From assembly GCA_910585135.1 (NCBI GenBank), contig CAJUEB010000007.1, forward strand, positions 1 through 24,147: 24,147 bases of DNA, written 5' to 3'. Each line of letters opens with the position of its first letter. Within the stretch, counting starts at the first letter, position 1. This DNA is from an uncultured Eubacteriales bacterium. GTDB lineage: Bacteria > Bacillota > Clostridia > Peptostreptococcales > Anaerovoracaceae. Below the pieces are notes generated by a model. The model ran no database searches. It was not told the origin of the DNA and saw only the letters and a list, made by a program, of their open reading frames with translations. The position numbers and the translations under genes are program-made. This document shows, one piece after another, positions 7,769-14,801 of the stretch.

Positions 7769-7996
7769 ATGACGGCAAAAGTTTTTGAAAATGGCAGAAG
7801 CCAAGCGGTTAGGCTGCCAAAAGAGTACAGGTTCAATACGGACGAAGTTGCAGTAAACAAGATTGGTGACATCGTTATACTTGTGCCAAAAACGAATAAG
7901 TGGGGTTCATTTATGCAGGCGATCGATATGTTTTCCGAGGATTTCATGGATGACGGCAGAGCGGATGAAATGAAGCAGGAGCGTGAAAAGCTATGA
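7769..7996 (+). CDS. vapB: VapB-type antitoxin, AbrB-fold (SpoVT/MazE-like)
   Basis: A 75-residue protein starting MTAKVFENGRSQAVRLPKEY, the signature of the swapped-hairpin AbrB-type DNA-binding domain in VapB antitoxins. The acidic C-terminal half (MFSEDFMDDGRADEMKQE) would wrap around and block the PIN toxin. I chose ATG 7769; the TTG just before it (7766) is slightly better spaced from AAGGAG at 7751-7756 and cannot be excluded. The stop overlaps the vapC start in ATGA, giving the coupled antitoxin-toxin translation usual for these pairs. The palindrome over the promoter is its likely binding site. Confidence 0.9.
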   Translation: MTAKVFENGRSQAVRLPKEYRFNTDEVAVNKIGDIVILVPKTNKWGSFMQAIDMFSEDFMDDGRADEMKQEREKL

Positions 7997-8394
7997 GGTA
8001 TATGTTAGATACAAACATTTGTATTTATGCGATAAAACACAAGCCCGAACAGGTGCTTGTTAAATTACAGGAGCATGATCCGTCGGAGGTATGTATTTCT
8101 TCCGTAACGTATGCGGAACTGGTTCATGGCGTCGAGAAAAGCCAGTCAATAGAAAAGAACAGAATCGCATTGGCATTGCTGTTAGCGAATATTGAAATTA
8201 TGGATTTTGATTCTTCGGCAGCTGAAAGCTATGGCAAAATACGGGCAAATTTGGAAAAGGCAGGGAAACCAATCGGGCCACTCGATATGATGATTGCAGG
8301 ACATGCAAAGTCGTTAGGGTATACCATTGTTACGAATAACACCAAGGAATTCATGTGCGTTGATGGATTGGTGCTTGAGAATTGGGCAATGTGA
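7993..8394 (+). CDS. vapC: VapC-type PIN-domain ribonuclease toxin
   Basis: A 133-residue PIN-domain protein. Family members are Mg2+-dependent endoribonucleases that cut initiator tRNA or other structured RNAs and stop translation when VapB is degraded. The acidic residues are in place: D6 in MLDTN, E42 in TYAELVHG and D98 in GPLDMMIAGHA, with the C-terminal TNNTKEF typical of VapC of enterobacterial MvpA type. Nothing suggests inactivation. It lies between the metabolic regulator and yabQ, so it may act as an addiction module for the accessory block, but that is inference. Confidence 0.92.
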   Translation: MRYMLDTNICIYAIKHKPEQVLVKLQEHDPSEVCISSVTYAELVHGVEKSQSIEKNRIALALLLANIEIMDFDSSAAESYGKIRANLEKAGKPIGPLDMMIAGHAKSLGYTIVTNNTKEFMCVDGLVLENWAM

Positions 8395-8441
8395 TAGAGC
8401 GGCTGGCAGCGCAAGGACAGACTGGCGGGTGAGGAATCTTT

Positions 8442-9812
8442 ATGAAAAGCATCGAAAAAAACATACCGATCAAGGCGATCATTATGGCCTTTGAAGCTTC
8501 CTATGATGGCCTTCATATTTTAGATAAAGAAGGGAATACGCTGTATATAAATGATGCATGCACTAGGATAGAGGGAACATCAAAGGAAGAAGTTAAGCGT
8601 AAAAATATAAGGGAATTAGTACGGGACGGCGTATATTCCCAATCAGTTACGTTACAGGTTCTTGAGAAGAAAGAAGCTGTTACAATAACACAAACCGCAC
8701 AAAACGGAAATGAAATACTAAGTACCGGGACGCCCGTATTTGATGAAGAAGGCAATGTGGAGCTTGTAATCGTAAACTCAAGAAACGTTACTGCGCTTAA
8801 TAAACTAAAAAACAAGCTTTCCCTGAGTGAATATCAGTTGGAAAAATTGAAGCTAGAGCAAAAGAGGTTCAGTGGCGTCGTAGTAAATAGCGCTGTTATG
8901 CAAAAAATTATGGCAACGGCTCTTCATATCGCGAAAGTTGATTCAACTGTTCTGATAACAGGCGAGTCAGGTGTTGGGAAAGGGGTGCTTGCCAGATTTA
9001 TACATGATCATAGCATGAGAAGCAAAGCCCCTTTTGTAAAAGTTGATTGCAGCAGCATTCCTGAAAGCTTATTTGAATCAGAACTTTTCGGTTATGAGAA
9101 AGGGGCATTTACAGGAGCAAGCCAGGAAGGCAAGATCGGGCTTCTTGAAATGGCAAACGGCGGGACTGTTTTTTTAGATGAAATCGGAGATATGCCGATC
9201 GCGATGCAGGTTAAGCTAATGCGGGCAATTCAGGATTTAGAAATATTGCCGGTTGGCGGGCATATTACCAGAAAAATCGATGTGAGATTTATATCCGCAA
9301 CAAATGTAGATTTATTAAAGGCAGTAGAAAACAAAACCTTTCGGGCAGATCTTTTTTATCGGTTAAATGTAGTGCCGATTGATATTCCTCCGCTGAAAGA
9401 TAGAACGGATGATATCCCGCCATTAATTAATATGATTGTAGATAAGATTAATAACAAATATGGGTTTGATAAAACAATATCGGTGGAAGCCTTTGATTCC
9501 TTAATGAAATATGAATGGCCGGGGAATGTACGGCAATTAGAAAATACGATCGAACGAATTCTAGTAAGCAATCGTGATGACGTGATAAAGAAATCTGATT
9601 TATCCGTAGATATAATCGGGACGTCTGCGTATAACGAACAGGAAATTGACATTTATCATAATGACTATAGGCAGCTATTAGCCGATTATGACAAAAAAAT
9701 ACTGGATACGGCGATTTTAAACGAAGGATCAATTCCAAAAGCAGCAAAGATATTAGGAATCGATGCTACCACAATGAGAAGAAAGCTTGATAAGTATAAT
9801 AAAAAAGCATAA
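8442..9812 (+). CDS. Sigma-54-dependent transcriptional activator (PAS-AAA+-Fis)
   Basis: A 456-residue bacterial enhancer-binding protein. Residues about 8-115 are a PAS sensor domain (DGLHILDKEGNTLYINDA). Residues about 145-375 are the AAA+ domain with Walker A GESGVGKG (174-181), the sigma-54 contact loop GAFTGA (221-226), Walker B GGTVFLDEIGD and the FRADLFYRLNV arginine-finger region. The last 35 residues form a Fis-type helix-turn-helix (IPKAAKILGIDATTMRRKL). It starts at ATG 8442 with GAGG 7 bases upstream, 47 bp after vapC. It is followed by repeated TGCA-N4-TGCA elements and a sigma-54 promoter, so it very probably switches on the operon at 10204-15560. The ligand sensed by PAS is unknown; a guanidino compound or cyclic amide would fit the operon. 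Confidence 0.93.
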   Translation: MKSIEKNIPIKAIIMAFEASYDGLHILDKEGNTLYINDACTRIEGTSKEEVKRKNIRELVRDGVYSQSVTLQVLEKKEAVTITQTAQNGNEILSTGTPVFDEEGNVELVIVNSRNVTALNKLKNKLSLSEYQLEKLKLEQKRFSGVVVNSAVMQKIMATALHIAKVDSTVLITGESGVGKGVLARFIHDHSMRSKAPFVKVDCSSIPESLFESELFGYEKGAFTGASQEGKIGLLEMANGGTVFLDEIGDMPIAMQVKLMRAIQDLEILPVGGHITRKIDVRFISATNVDLLKAVENKTFRADLFYRLNVVPIDIPPLKDRTDDIPPLINMIVDKINNKYGFDKTISVEAFDSLMKYEWPGNVRQLENTIERILVSNRDDVIKKSDLSVDIIGTSAYNEQEIDIYHNDYRQLLADYDKKILDTAILNEGSIPKAAKILGIDATTMRRKLDKYNKKA

Positions 9813-9855
9813 AAAATGCATTTTTGCATCACAATCGTGCAAAGATGCATTTTTT
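9811..9855 (+). repeat. 18-bp inverted repeat after the activator gene
   Basis: Bases 9811-9828 pair with 9838-9855 over 18 bp with a single T/G mismatch and a 9-base loop. The 3' arm ends in six T. It could act as a weak terminator, but the stem is AT-rich and a stronger terminator follows at 9930, so I favour protein binding sites. The first base overlaps the activator stop codon. Confidence 0.6.
9817..9849 (+). promoter_or_regulatory. Pair of candidate enhancer sites (UAS) for the sigma-54 activator
   Basis: Two elements of form TGCA-N4-TGCA lie here: TGCATTTTTGCA (9817-9828) and TGCAAAGATGCA (9838-9849), 21 bp apart, about two helix turns. The reverse complement of the first is identical to a third copy at 10015-10026. 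They lie about 300-325 bp upstream of the -24 box. Activator dimers of this family bind such palindromes, often in pairs. The same bases also make a long hairpin (9811-9855), so a structural role is an alternative. Confidence 0.5.
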
Positions 9856-9861
9856 ATAATA

Positions 9862-9889
9862 TCAATAATATCGTTTTTGATATTATTGA
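9862..9889 (+). repeat. Perfect 11-bp inverted repeat
   Basis: TCAATAATATC (9862-9872) and GATATTATTGA (9879-9889) surround GTTTTT. It is very AT-rich and lies between the candidate enhancers and the terminator. It may be a binding site for a second regulator or a bendable segment; no function is shown. Confidence 0.55.
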
Positions 9890-9929
9890 CTCGTCCCAAA
9901 CACCCAGCGGAGATTTGGGGAATAGCAAC

Positions 9930-9978
9930 AAAGCCCGTCTTTGACAGAGAACCGGCAAAGGCGGCTTTATTCTTTTTT
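9930..9978 (+). terminator. Rho-independent terminator of the activator gene
   Basis: AAAGCC (9930-9935) pairs with GGCTTT (9963-9968), and, after one bulged C, GTCTTTG (9937-9943) pairs with CAAAGGC (9956-9962) with one G-U pair. The 12-base loop is followed by ATTCTTTTTT. This separates the activator transcript from the operon downstream, which then depends on its own promoter. Confidence 0.75.
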
Positions 9979-10014
9979 GAAAAAAGCAGTATTTTATCCA
10001 AAACAAATAAAAAA

Positions 10015-10026
10015 TGCAAAAATGCA
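10015..10026 (+). promoter_or_regulatory. Candidate enhancer site (UAS) proximal to the sigma-54 promoter
   Basis: TGCAAAAATGCA is the exact reverse complement of the element at 9817-9828. It lies about 116 bp upstream of the -24 box, within the usual 80-200 bp range for sigma-54 enhancers. Confidence 0.5.
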
Positions 10027-10141
10027 CGGAGAAAAGCGGCTTTGTTGGTAAAATGCAATGAAAACCCGAAAAATCAAGAAGCATGACAAATTAGTTAGCA
10101 ATAACCCGCAGCCTAATGACAACAAAGTTAAAAAACTAATA

Positions 10142-10157
10142 TGGCATGGTAGTTGCA
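10142..10157 (+). promoter_or_regulatory. Sigma-54 (-24/-12) promoter
   Basis: TGGCATGGTAGTTGCA matches the sigma-54 consensus TGGCACG-N4-TTGCA at all fixed positions except C6 (T here), with the required 10-base spacing between the GG and GC dinucleotides. Transcription should start near 10167-10169, giving a leader of about 35 bases before the ATG at 10204 of the ureohydrolase. A GAFTGA-type activator is encoded just upstream. Confidence 0.88.
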
Positions 10158-10203
10158 TTATTAGTGCGTAGTGAATAAAACCATAACAGTTAGGAGGATG
10201 AAC

Positions 10204-11148
10204 ATGAACAAAAAATATGTACCAGCGAATTCGTTAATAAGCCCAAGATTTGCAGAGGTTAATACCTTTATGAGATTACCGAATGTAAAAACGACTGAGG
10301 ATATTGATTATGCGATCGTGGGAATTCCTTTTGATACCGGGGTCACTTATCGGCCGGGACAGCGTTTTGGCCCGAATGCAATCAGGGAAATATCGTCGTT
10401 AATTAAGCCATATAATGTGCCGCAAAATGTAAATGTAGCGGAAACATTATCGGGCGTTGATTATGGAGATGTATCGGTAAACCCAGGATATATTGTAGAT
10501 ACCTACGAACGCATGGAGGCAGGATTGCTCCCGATCGTAGAAGGAGGGGCCATTCCTATTTGCCTTGGAGGCGACCATTCCATAACGCTTGGTGAGCTAA
10601 GGGCAATCGCCAAGGTTCACGGTCCTGTAGCGCTCGTTCATTTTGATTCGCACTTTGACACAATAGATGAATACTTTGGAAAAAAATATAATCACGGTAC
10701 TGTTTTTAAACGTGCGCTTGAAGAAGGCTTGATCGATGTGAAACACTCAATACAAGTTGGCATGAGAGGTACATTTTATTCGGCAGATGATTTAAATGGT
10801 TCAAGAGATTTTGGTTTTGAGGTTATTACGAGCTTCGAAATGCGGGAAATAGGAATTGAAGAAACGATCAAGCGAATCATCGATCGAGTTGGAGCAAAAA
10901 AAGCCTTCCTTACGTTTGATATTGATTTTGTAGACCCAGCATATGCTCCCGGAACAGGAACGATAGAGGTTGGAGGCTGGAGCGGAGCGGATGCACTGCA
11001 TATGGTCAGATCCTTAAAGGATATCAATTTTGTGGGATACGATATGGTAGAAGTTCTGCCGGCATTCGACCCATCTCAAATAACGGCATTCTTAGCGGCT
11101 AACATCGTATTTGAGTTTATATCAATTATTGCTTTACAGAAAAAATAG
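10204..11148 (+). CDS. Ureohydrolase (arginase/agmatinase family), candidate creatine or guanidino-acid amidinohydrolase
   Basis: A 314-residue binuclear-manganese hydrolase that should split a guanidino compound into urea and an amine. All six metal ligands are present: H125 (GGDHS), D148, H150 and D152 (FDSHFD, where agmatinases usually have DAHxD), D239 and D241 (FDIDFVDPAYAPGTGT). After that motif agmatinases usually read PxxGG(L/M)TSREAL; here it is I254-EVGG-W259-SGAD263AL, so the Glu that holds the guanidinium in arginase/agmatinase aligns with Asp263 and a Trp is nearby. This suggests a substrate other than agmatine or arginine. The start is ATG 10204, with AGGAGG 6 bases upstream. 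It is the first gene of the sigma-54 operon and is followed 12 bp later by creatininase, so creatine is my leading hypothesis; guanidinobutyrate or guanidinopropionate are alternatives. Confidence 0.85.
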   Translation: MNKKYVPANSLISPRFAEVNTFMRLPNVKTTEDIDYAIVGIPFDTGVTYRPGQRFGPNAIREISSLIKPYNVPQNVNVAETLSGVDYGDVSVNPGYIVDTYERMEAGLLPIVEGGAIPICLGGDHSITLGELRAIAKVHGPVALVHFDSHFDTIDEYFGKKYNHGTVFKRALEEGLIDVKHSIQVGMRGTFYSADDLNGSRDFGFEVITSFEMREIGIEETIKRIIDRVGAKKAFLTFDIDFVDPAYAPGTGTIEVGGWSGADALHMVRSLKDINFVGYDMVEVLPAFDPSQITAFLAANIVFEFISIIALQKK

Positions 11149-11160
11149 GGAGGCATTCAC

Positions 11161-11910
11161 ATGTGTACAGTATTTATGCAGGAAATGACGTGGCAGGATT
11201 TTAACGAAAGAAAAGACGGCGCGATCGCAATTTTACCTGTTGGCTCTACAGAACAACATGGCCCGATGTTGCCATTATCGGTTGATTCCATCATAAGCAC
11301 TGGACTTGCGGAAATGATTGCAAAAAAAGTAAATGGCATCGTTGCCCCATGCGTAACTTATGGATACAAATCAGCGCCTTTATCGGGAGGCGGCCCCATC
11401 TTTCCGGGAACGATCGATATGAATGGCGTTACGCTTATTGATCTCATCAAGGACATTCTGGAAGAATTGATAAGAGACGGAATAAAGAAAATTTTCATCA
11501 TGAACGGGCATTACGAAAATGAAGCATTTATTTTGGAGGCTATGGATCTGGTATCAAGGGAACACGAAGATGTCACGATGATAGAAAGCAGCTGGTGGGA
11601 CGTAATTTCAGATGCCGTTATGAAAAAAGTTTTCGATGAAGTTGATTATCCTGGAATTGAACTTGAACACGCGGGAATTTTAGAAACATCCCTCACTTTG
11701 TATTTTAGGCCTGACTTATGTCATATGGATCGGTTTGTTGAAGATGGCGTAGAAGGCACGCTTGGCTACAACATTTACCCGGCATCAAAATGTGAAGTAA
11801 CGGAAACAGGGCTGCTGACTACCGCAAGGACTTCAACGGGAGAAAAGGGAAAGCTTTTAGCGGACGACATTACCGAAGCCTATGTAAAGATCATGAAAAA
11901 GAGGTTTTAA
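11161..11910 (+). CDS. Creatininase (creatinine amidohydrolase)
   Basis: A 249-residue protein of the creatininase family. The binuclear metal ligands are present: E31 and H33 (STEQHG), D42, H117 and E119 (MNGHYEN), offset by three from E34/H36/D45/H120/E122 as I recall them for the Pseudomonas enzyme. Long local matches to that enzyme (YGYKS-x3-SGGG-xx-FPGT, NGHYEN-xx-FI, LEHAG-xx-ETSL, and T-x4-EKG near the C-terminus) support true creatininase, which interconverts creatinine and creatine, rather than a distant family member such as MftE. One flap Trp of the Pseudomonas protein (in GWDIEH) is Ile here (GIELEH). The ribosome site is GGGAGG before ATG 11161. Its neighbours, a ureohydrolase and a permease, fit uptake and breakdown of creatinine. 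Confidence 0.85.
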   Translation: MCTVFMQEMTWQDFNERKDGAIAILPVGSTEQHGPMLPLSVDSIISTGLAEMIAKKVNGIVAPCVTYGYKSAPLSGGGPIFPGTIDMNGVTLIDLIKDILEELIRDGIKKIFIMNGHYENEAFILEAMDLVSREHEDVTMIESSWWDVISDAVMKKVFDEVDYPGIELEHAGILETSLTLYFRPDLCHMDRFVEDGVEGTLGYNIYPASKCEVTETGLLTTARTSTGEKGKLLADDITEAYVKIMKKRF

Positions 11911-11940
11911 CCAGACGCTCGTTATAAAAAGGAGAAGAAC

Positions 11941-13386
11941 ATGGAAAGAAAAAAATTTGTTGATAATCCGATAAATGGCGCTGAAGAAAGGCTAAAACAA
12001 TTAGGGTATAAGCAAGAATTAAAAAGAGGACTGTCAGTGCCACAGAATGTCGTTATGGGGCTTGCCAATGTATCGCCTGTAATGGCAGCATTTACTTATG
12101 CGTTAGCAGCCTTTGCCGTAGTTGGCACAGCGACAGCCGGCGGCACATTGCTCCAATGCATCAATGTATTATGCATTGGATTGATACTAGGTGAGCTGGG
12201 ATCGATCTATCCTGTTTCCGGCGGCCTGTATTCGATCACTAGTTATGTACTGCCTAAGCCGCTTGTATTCTTGGGTGTGTTCAACTTTATGATACAGGCA
12301 TTCATTTATATCCCGGCAATCGCAATGGGTGTAGGGCAGTATTTACAAATACTGTTCCCTCAGCTTCCGCAAAGCGCACTCGCGACAAGTGTGATCTCGG
12401 CCTTATCAATCATCGTTGCACTGTTAATAGGACTTAATTCGATCATCGCAAACAACAGAGTAACGCAGGTGTTCTTAGTGTTACAGCTCGTGGTTATCGT
12501 AATATTCCTATATGTTTGTTTTGCAAATCCGCAGCGGGGCTTAACGGAAGTCATTTTTAACCCGCAAGTTCTTAGCGCTGATGGAAAATCATTAGAACCC
12601 GCCACGTTTGGAACGGTATTGATGGGAATGGGGATCATGTGTGCGGCCATCGACGGATATGGCGCATCGCTCGGATTTTCAGAAGAGACAAAAGGCTCAT
12701 GCAGAAATGTAGGAAAAGCGGTATTCATAACGGCTTTCCTGACATTGCTTCTCGTTGGCGCATGCGACGTATTTTCCATGGTAGCCGCTCCTGATATCAG
12801 GGAATTTTTATCAGCAGATTCCCCTCTTCTCTATGTAATTCAGTCATATTTGGGGCCTGTTGGCACTACCATCGTCAACATCGGCATCATTATCGCATCG
12901 TTTGGATGCAATGTTGTGCTGATCAATTATATGGCAAGAGTGCTGTGGACAGGCGGACGAGATCGGTTATGGCCGGACAAAATCAACAATGCGTTAATGA
13001 AGGTTTCTGGAAAATCCCAAGTGCCTTGGGTAGCGACATTGATTATTGCTATCGTTGACTGCGCGTTAGTATTCGCATCGGATATCGTAACAATGATTAC
13101 ATTTGGAGGAATGAGCGCTGCTGTCGTATACCTGCTAATAGCAATCGGGTCGATTAGAAGCAGAATCGTAGGCAAAGATTTAACCAGGCCATTTAAGATG
13201 CCGTTATTTCCGATTCCATCTATCATAGTCATTTGCTTCTTATGCGTAGCCATTGCATCGCAGACTCCGGGCGATCTAATGATTGTCGGCATTATTTTGG
13301 CAGTAGCCATGCTTTACTATCTGGTATACTACAGGCCGAGGGAAAAGAGAGAAAGTTTAAAAAAGGAGAATATGGATGATGAGTAA
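11941..13386 (+). CDS. APC-superfamily amino acid/amine permease
   Basis: A 481-residue membrane protein with about twelve hydrophobic segments from residue 36 on. The first segment (NVVMGLANVSPVMAAFTYA) and the following GGTLLQ and GELGSIYPVSGGLYS have the usual APC pattern of glycine-rich helix 1 and conserved loop. The C-terminus is charged (RPREKRESLKKENMDDE). The start has AAGGAG about 8 bases before ATG 11941. It sits between creatininase and the dehydrogenases in the sigma-54 operon, so it probably imports the substrate or exchanges it for a product. Creatinine, creatine or a related guanidino compound is likely, but specificity cannot be read from the sequence. The last 11 bp overlap the next gene. 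Confidence 0.88.
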   Translation: MERKKFVDNPINGAEERLKQLGYKQELKRGLSVPQNVVMGLANVSPVMAAFTYALAAFAVVGTATAGGTLLQCINVLCIGLILGELGSIYPVSGGLYSITSYVLPKPLVFLGVFNFMIQAFIYIPAIAMGVGQYLQILFPQLPQSALATSVISALSIIVALLIGLNSIIANNRVTQVFLVLQLVVIVIFLYVCFANPQRGLTEVIFNPQVLSADGKSLEPATFGTVLMGMGIMCAAIDGYGASLGFSEETKGSCRNVGKAVFITAFLTLLLVGACDVFSMVAAPDIREFLSADSPLLYVIQSYLGPVGTTIVNIGIIIASFGCNVVLINYMARVLWTGGRDRLWPDKINNALMKVSGKSQVPWVATLIIAIVDCALVFASDIVTMITFGGMSAAVVYLLIAIGSIRSRIVGKDLTRPFKMPLFPIPSIIVICFLCVAIASQTPGDLMIVGIILAVAMLYYLVYYRPREKRESLKKENMDDE

Positions 13387-13996
13387 GACGATTTTAATCG
13401 CAGGTTGCGAAGGGAAAGTGGGAAAGGCAGTTTCTAAGCTGTTTAAAGCGAGCGGCTGGAAGGTGATCGGCTTTGACATCAAAGATGAATGCGATGGCAA
13501 GATATTAGACAAATACATAAAAGTTGATATCAAAGATGCGATTGCAGTTGATAAAGCTGTAGAAACAATAAAAGCCAGCGATAACATAAATGCGCTGTTC
13601 AACACAGCCGGGTATACGATTACAAAAGGATTTGAGGAAACAAGCGCAGAGGAATGGGATGGTTTATTAAACACAATTCTTGGAGGAGCAGCGAATTTAT
13701 GCAAAAGTGTTGCGCCGATCATGGCTGAAAATAAAGAAGGCAAGATAATTTTATTGTCATCAGATTACAGTAGAGAAAAAGACGATCATATTTTAAATGC
13801 AGCCGCCGCGCATACCCTGCATGGCTTCGGAAAAAGCTTTGGCGTTGAAATGGCGTCAGCAAATGTGTTGGTAAATATATTATTTGCAAATACACCTTTT
13901 GATCTTGATCAGATTGCAAGTACAGTTTTATTCCTTGCGGACAAAGATACTTATACTTCGGCACAGGTAGTATCCATTACAGGGAAAGAACAGTAG
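13376..13996 (+). CDS. Short-chain dehydrogenase/reductase homologue lacking the catalytic Tyr and Lys
   Basis: A 206-residue Rossmann-fold protein of the SDR family. It aligns with classical SDRs: a nucleotide loop AGCEGKVG (normally TGxxxGxG, with Lys replacing the middle Gly), the acidic end of strand 2 (GFDIKDE), NTAG (normally NNAG) and LLSSD. At the YxxxK site the sequence is N141-AAA-A145-HTLHGFGKS against the usual YSASKAAVHGFTKS, so both catalytic residues are missing. The substrate loop after strand 6 is also very short (NILFANTPFDLDQ). The reading frame is open, so this is not an obvious pseudogene. It may be a structural or regulatory partner of the two intact SDRs that follow. 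ATG 13376 has AAGGAG 7 bases upstream. Confidence 0.85.
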   Translation: MMSKTILIAGCEGKVGKAVSKLFKASGWKVIGFDIKDECDGKILDKYIKVDIKDAIAVDKAVETIKASDNINALFNTAGYTITKGFEETSAEEWDGLLNTILGGAANLCKSVAPIMAENKEGKIILLSSDYSREKDDHILNAAAAHTLHGFGKSFGVEMASANVLVNILFANTPFDLDQIASTVLFLADKDTYTSAQVVSITGKEQ

Positions 13997-14005
13997 GAGG
14001 GCAAA

Positions 14006-14785
14006 ATGAAATACAGAGAATTAAAAGATAAAAAAGTATTGATTACGGGAGGTACGCAGGGAATCGGCGCATCTATGGCAGAAGCTTTTGCAGCAGAAAG
14101 CGCCAGGATTGTAATCAATGGGCGCATATTAAATGAAAAAGTAGAAAGAGTTTTACAGAAAACAGGGGCGAAGGCTTCTATGGGAAGCTTGGATAATGCG
14201 AAAACTGCAACGGAAGTTGTAGAAAATGCGATCGAGATCATGGAGGGCATTGACGTTTTAATCTGCAATGCAGCAGGAATGAGCATGGCGCCATTTTTAG
14301 AAAGCGATCGGAAAGAGTGGTGGTCGCAAATAAAAATAAATCTTTCCGGACATATCGCTTGCATCAAAGCCGCCATTCCTAAAATGAAGGAAAACGGTGG
14401 AGGAACCATCCTATTAATCAGTTCGTTTTTTGGAACGATCGGATGGAATAACGCTACAGGCTATGGTTCATCAAAATCGGGGCTGGTAGCTTTAGGGCAG
14501 TATTTAGCGAAAGAATATAAGGACGATGATATAATGGCTTGCACGATAATTCCCGGCGTAATCGATACGCCACAATTAAACGTTGATGCCAATGATTTAG
14601 GAATCTCTTTGGATGAAGTGAGGCAAATGTATGCGGATGATATCGCGATGGGAAGGATTGCAAAACCTAGCGAAATTGCAGAAGCTGCACTGTATATGGC
14701 AAGCGATGCCGGAAGAAAAGCGTTCAATGGCCGTCATTTAATCGTCAGCGGTGGGGAATATAGATCCACGCCTTATTATATTTGA
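14006..14785 (+). CDS. Short-chain dehydrogenase/reductase (intact)
   Basis: A 259-residue classical SDR, probably an NAD(P)-dependent oxidoreductase of alcohol or carbonyl groups. The motifs are complete: TGGTQGIG cofactor loop, NAAG (CNAAGMS), catalytic serine in LISSFFG, and YGSSK (Y153, K157), followed by PGVIDT. The residue after strand 2 (INGRIL) suggests an Arg for NADP binding. It lies 9 bp after the degenerate SDR with GGAGGG before its ATG. Family and motifs are clear; the substrate is not. In a creatinine/guanidino operon no standard step needs an SDR, so it hints at a further carbon-skeleton conversion or at a different true substrate. Confidence 0.9.
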   Translation: MKYRELKDKKVLITGGTQGIGASMAEAFAAESARIVINGRILNEKVERVLQKTGAKASMGSLDNAKTATEVVENAIEIMEGIDVLICNAAGMSMAPFLESDRKEWWSQIKINLSGHIACIKAAIPKMKENGGGTILLISSFFGTIGWNNATGYGSSKSGLVALGQYLAKEYKDDDIMACTIIPGVIDTPQLNVDANDLGISLDEVRQMYADDIAMGRIAKPSEIAEAALYMASDAGRKAFNGRHLIVSGGEYRSTPYYI

Positions 14786-14801
14786 TTTGGAGGACATGAT
14801 T

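Noticed and set aside
9787..10086. Open frame of 99 codons after the activator gene
   Set aside because: It begins inside the end of the activator gene, crosses the inverted repeats and the terminator, and has no ribosome site or recognisable family.
10204..11148. Plain agmatinase (speB) call
   Set aside because: The guanidinium-binding Glu aligns with Asp, the Pro after GTGT is Ile, and the neighbours are creatininase and a permease rather than polyamine genes; a general ureohydrolase call is safer.
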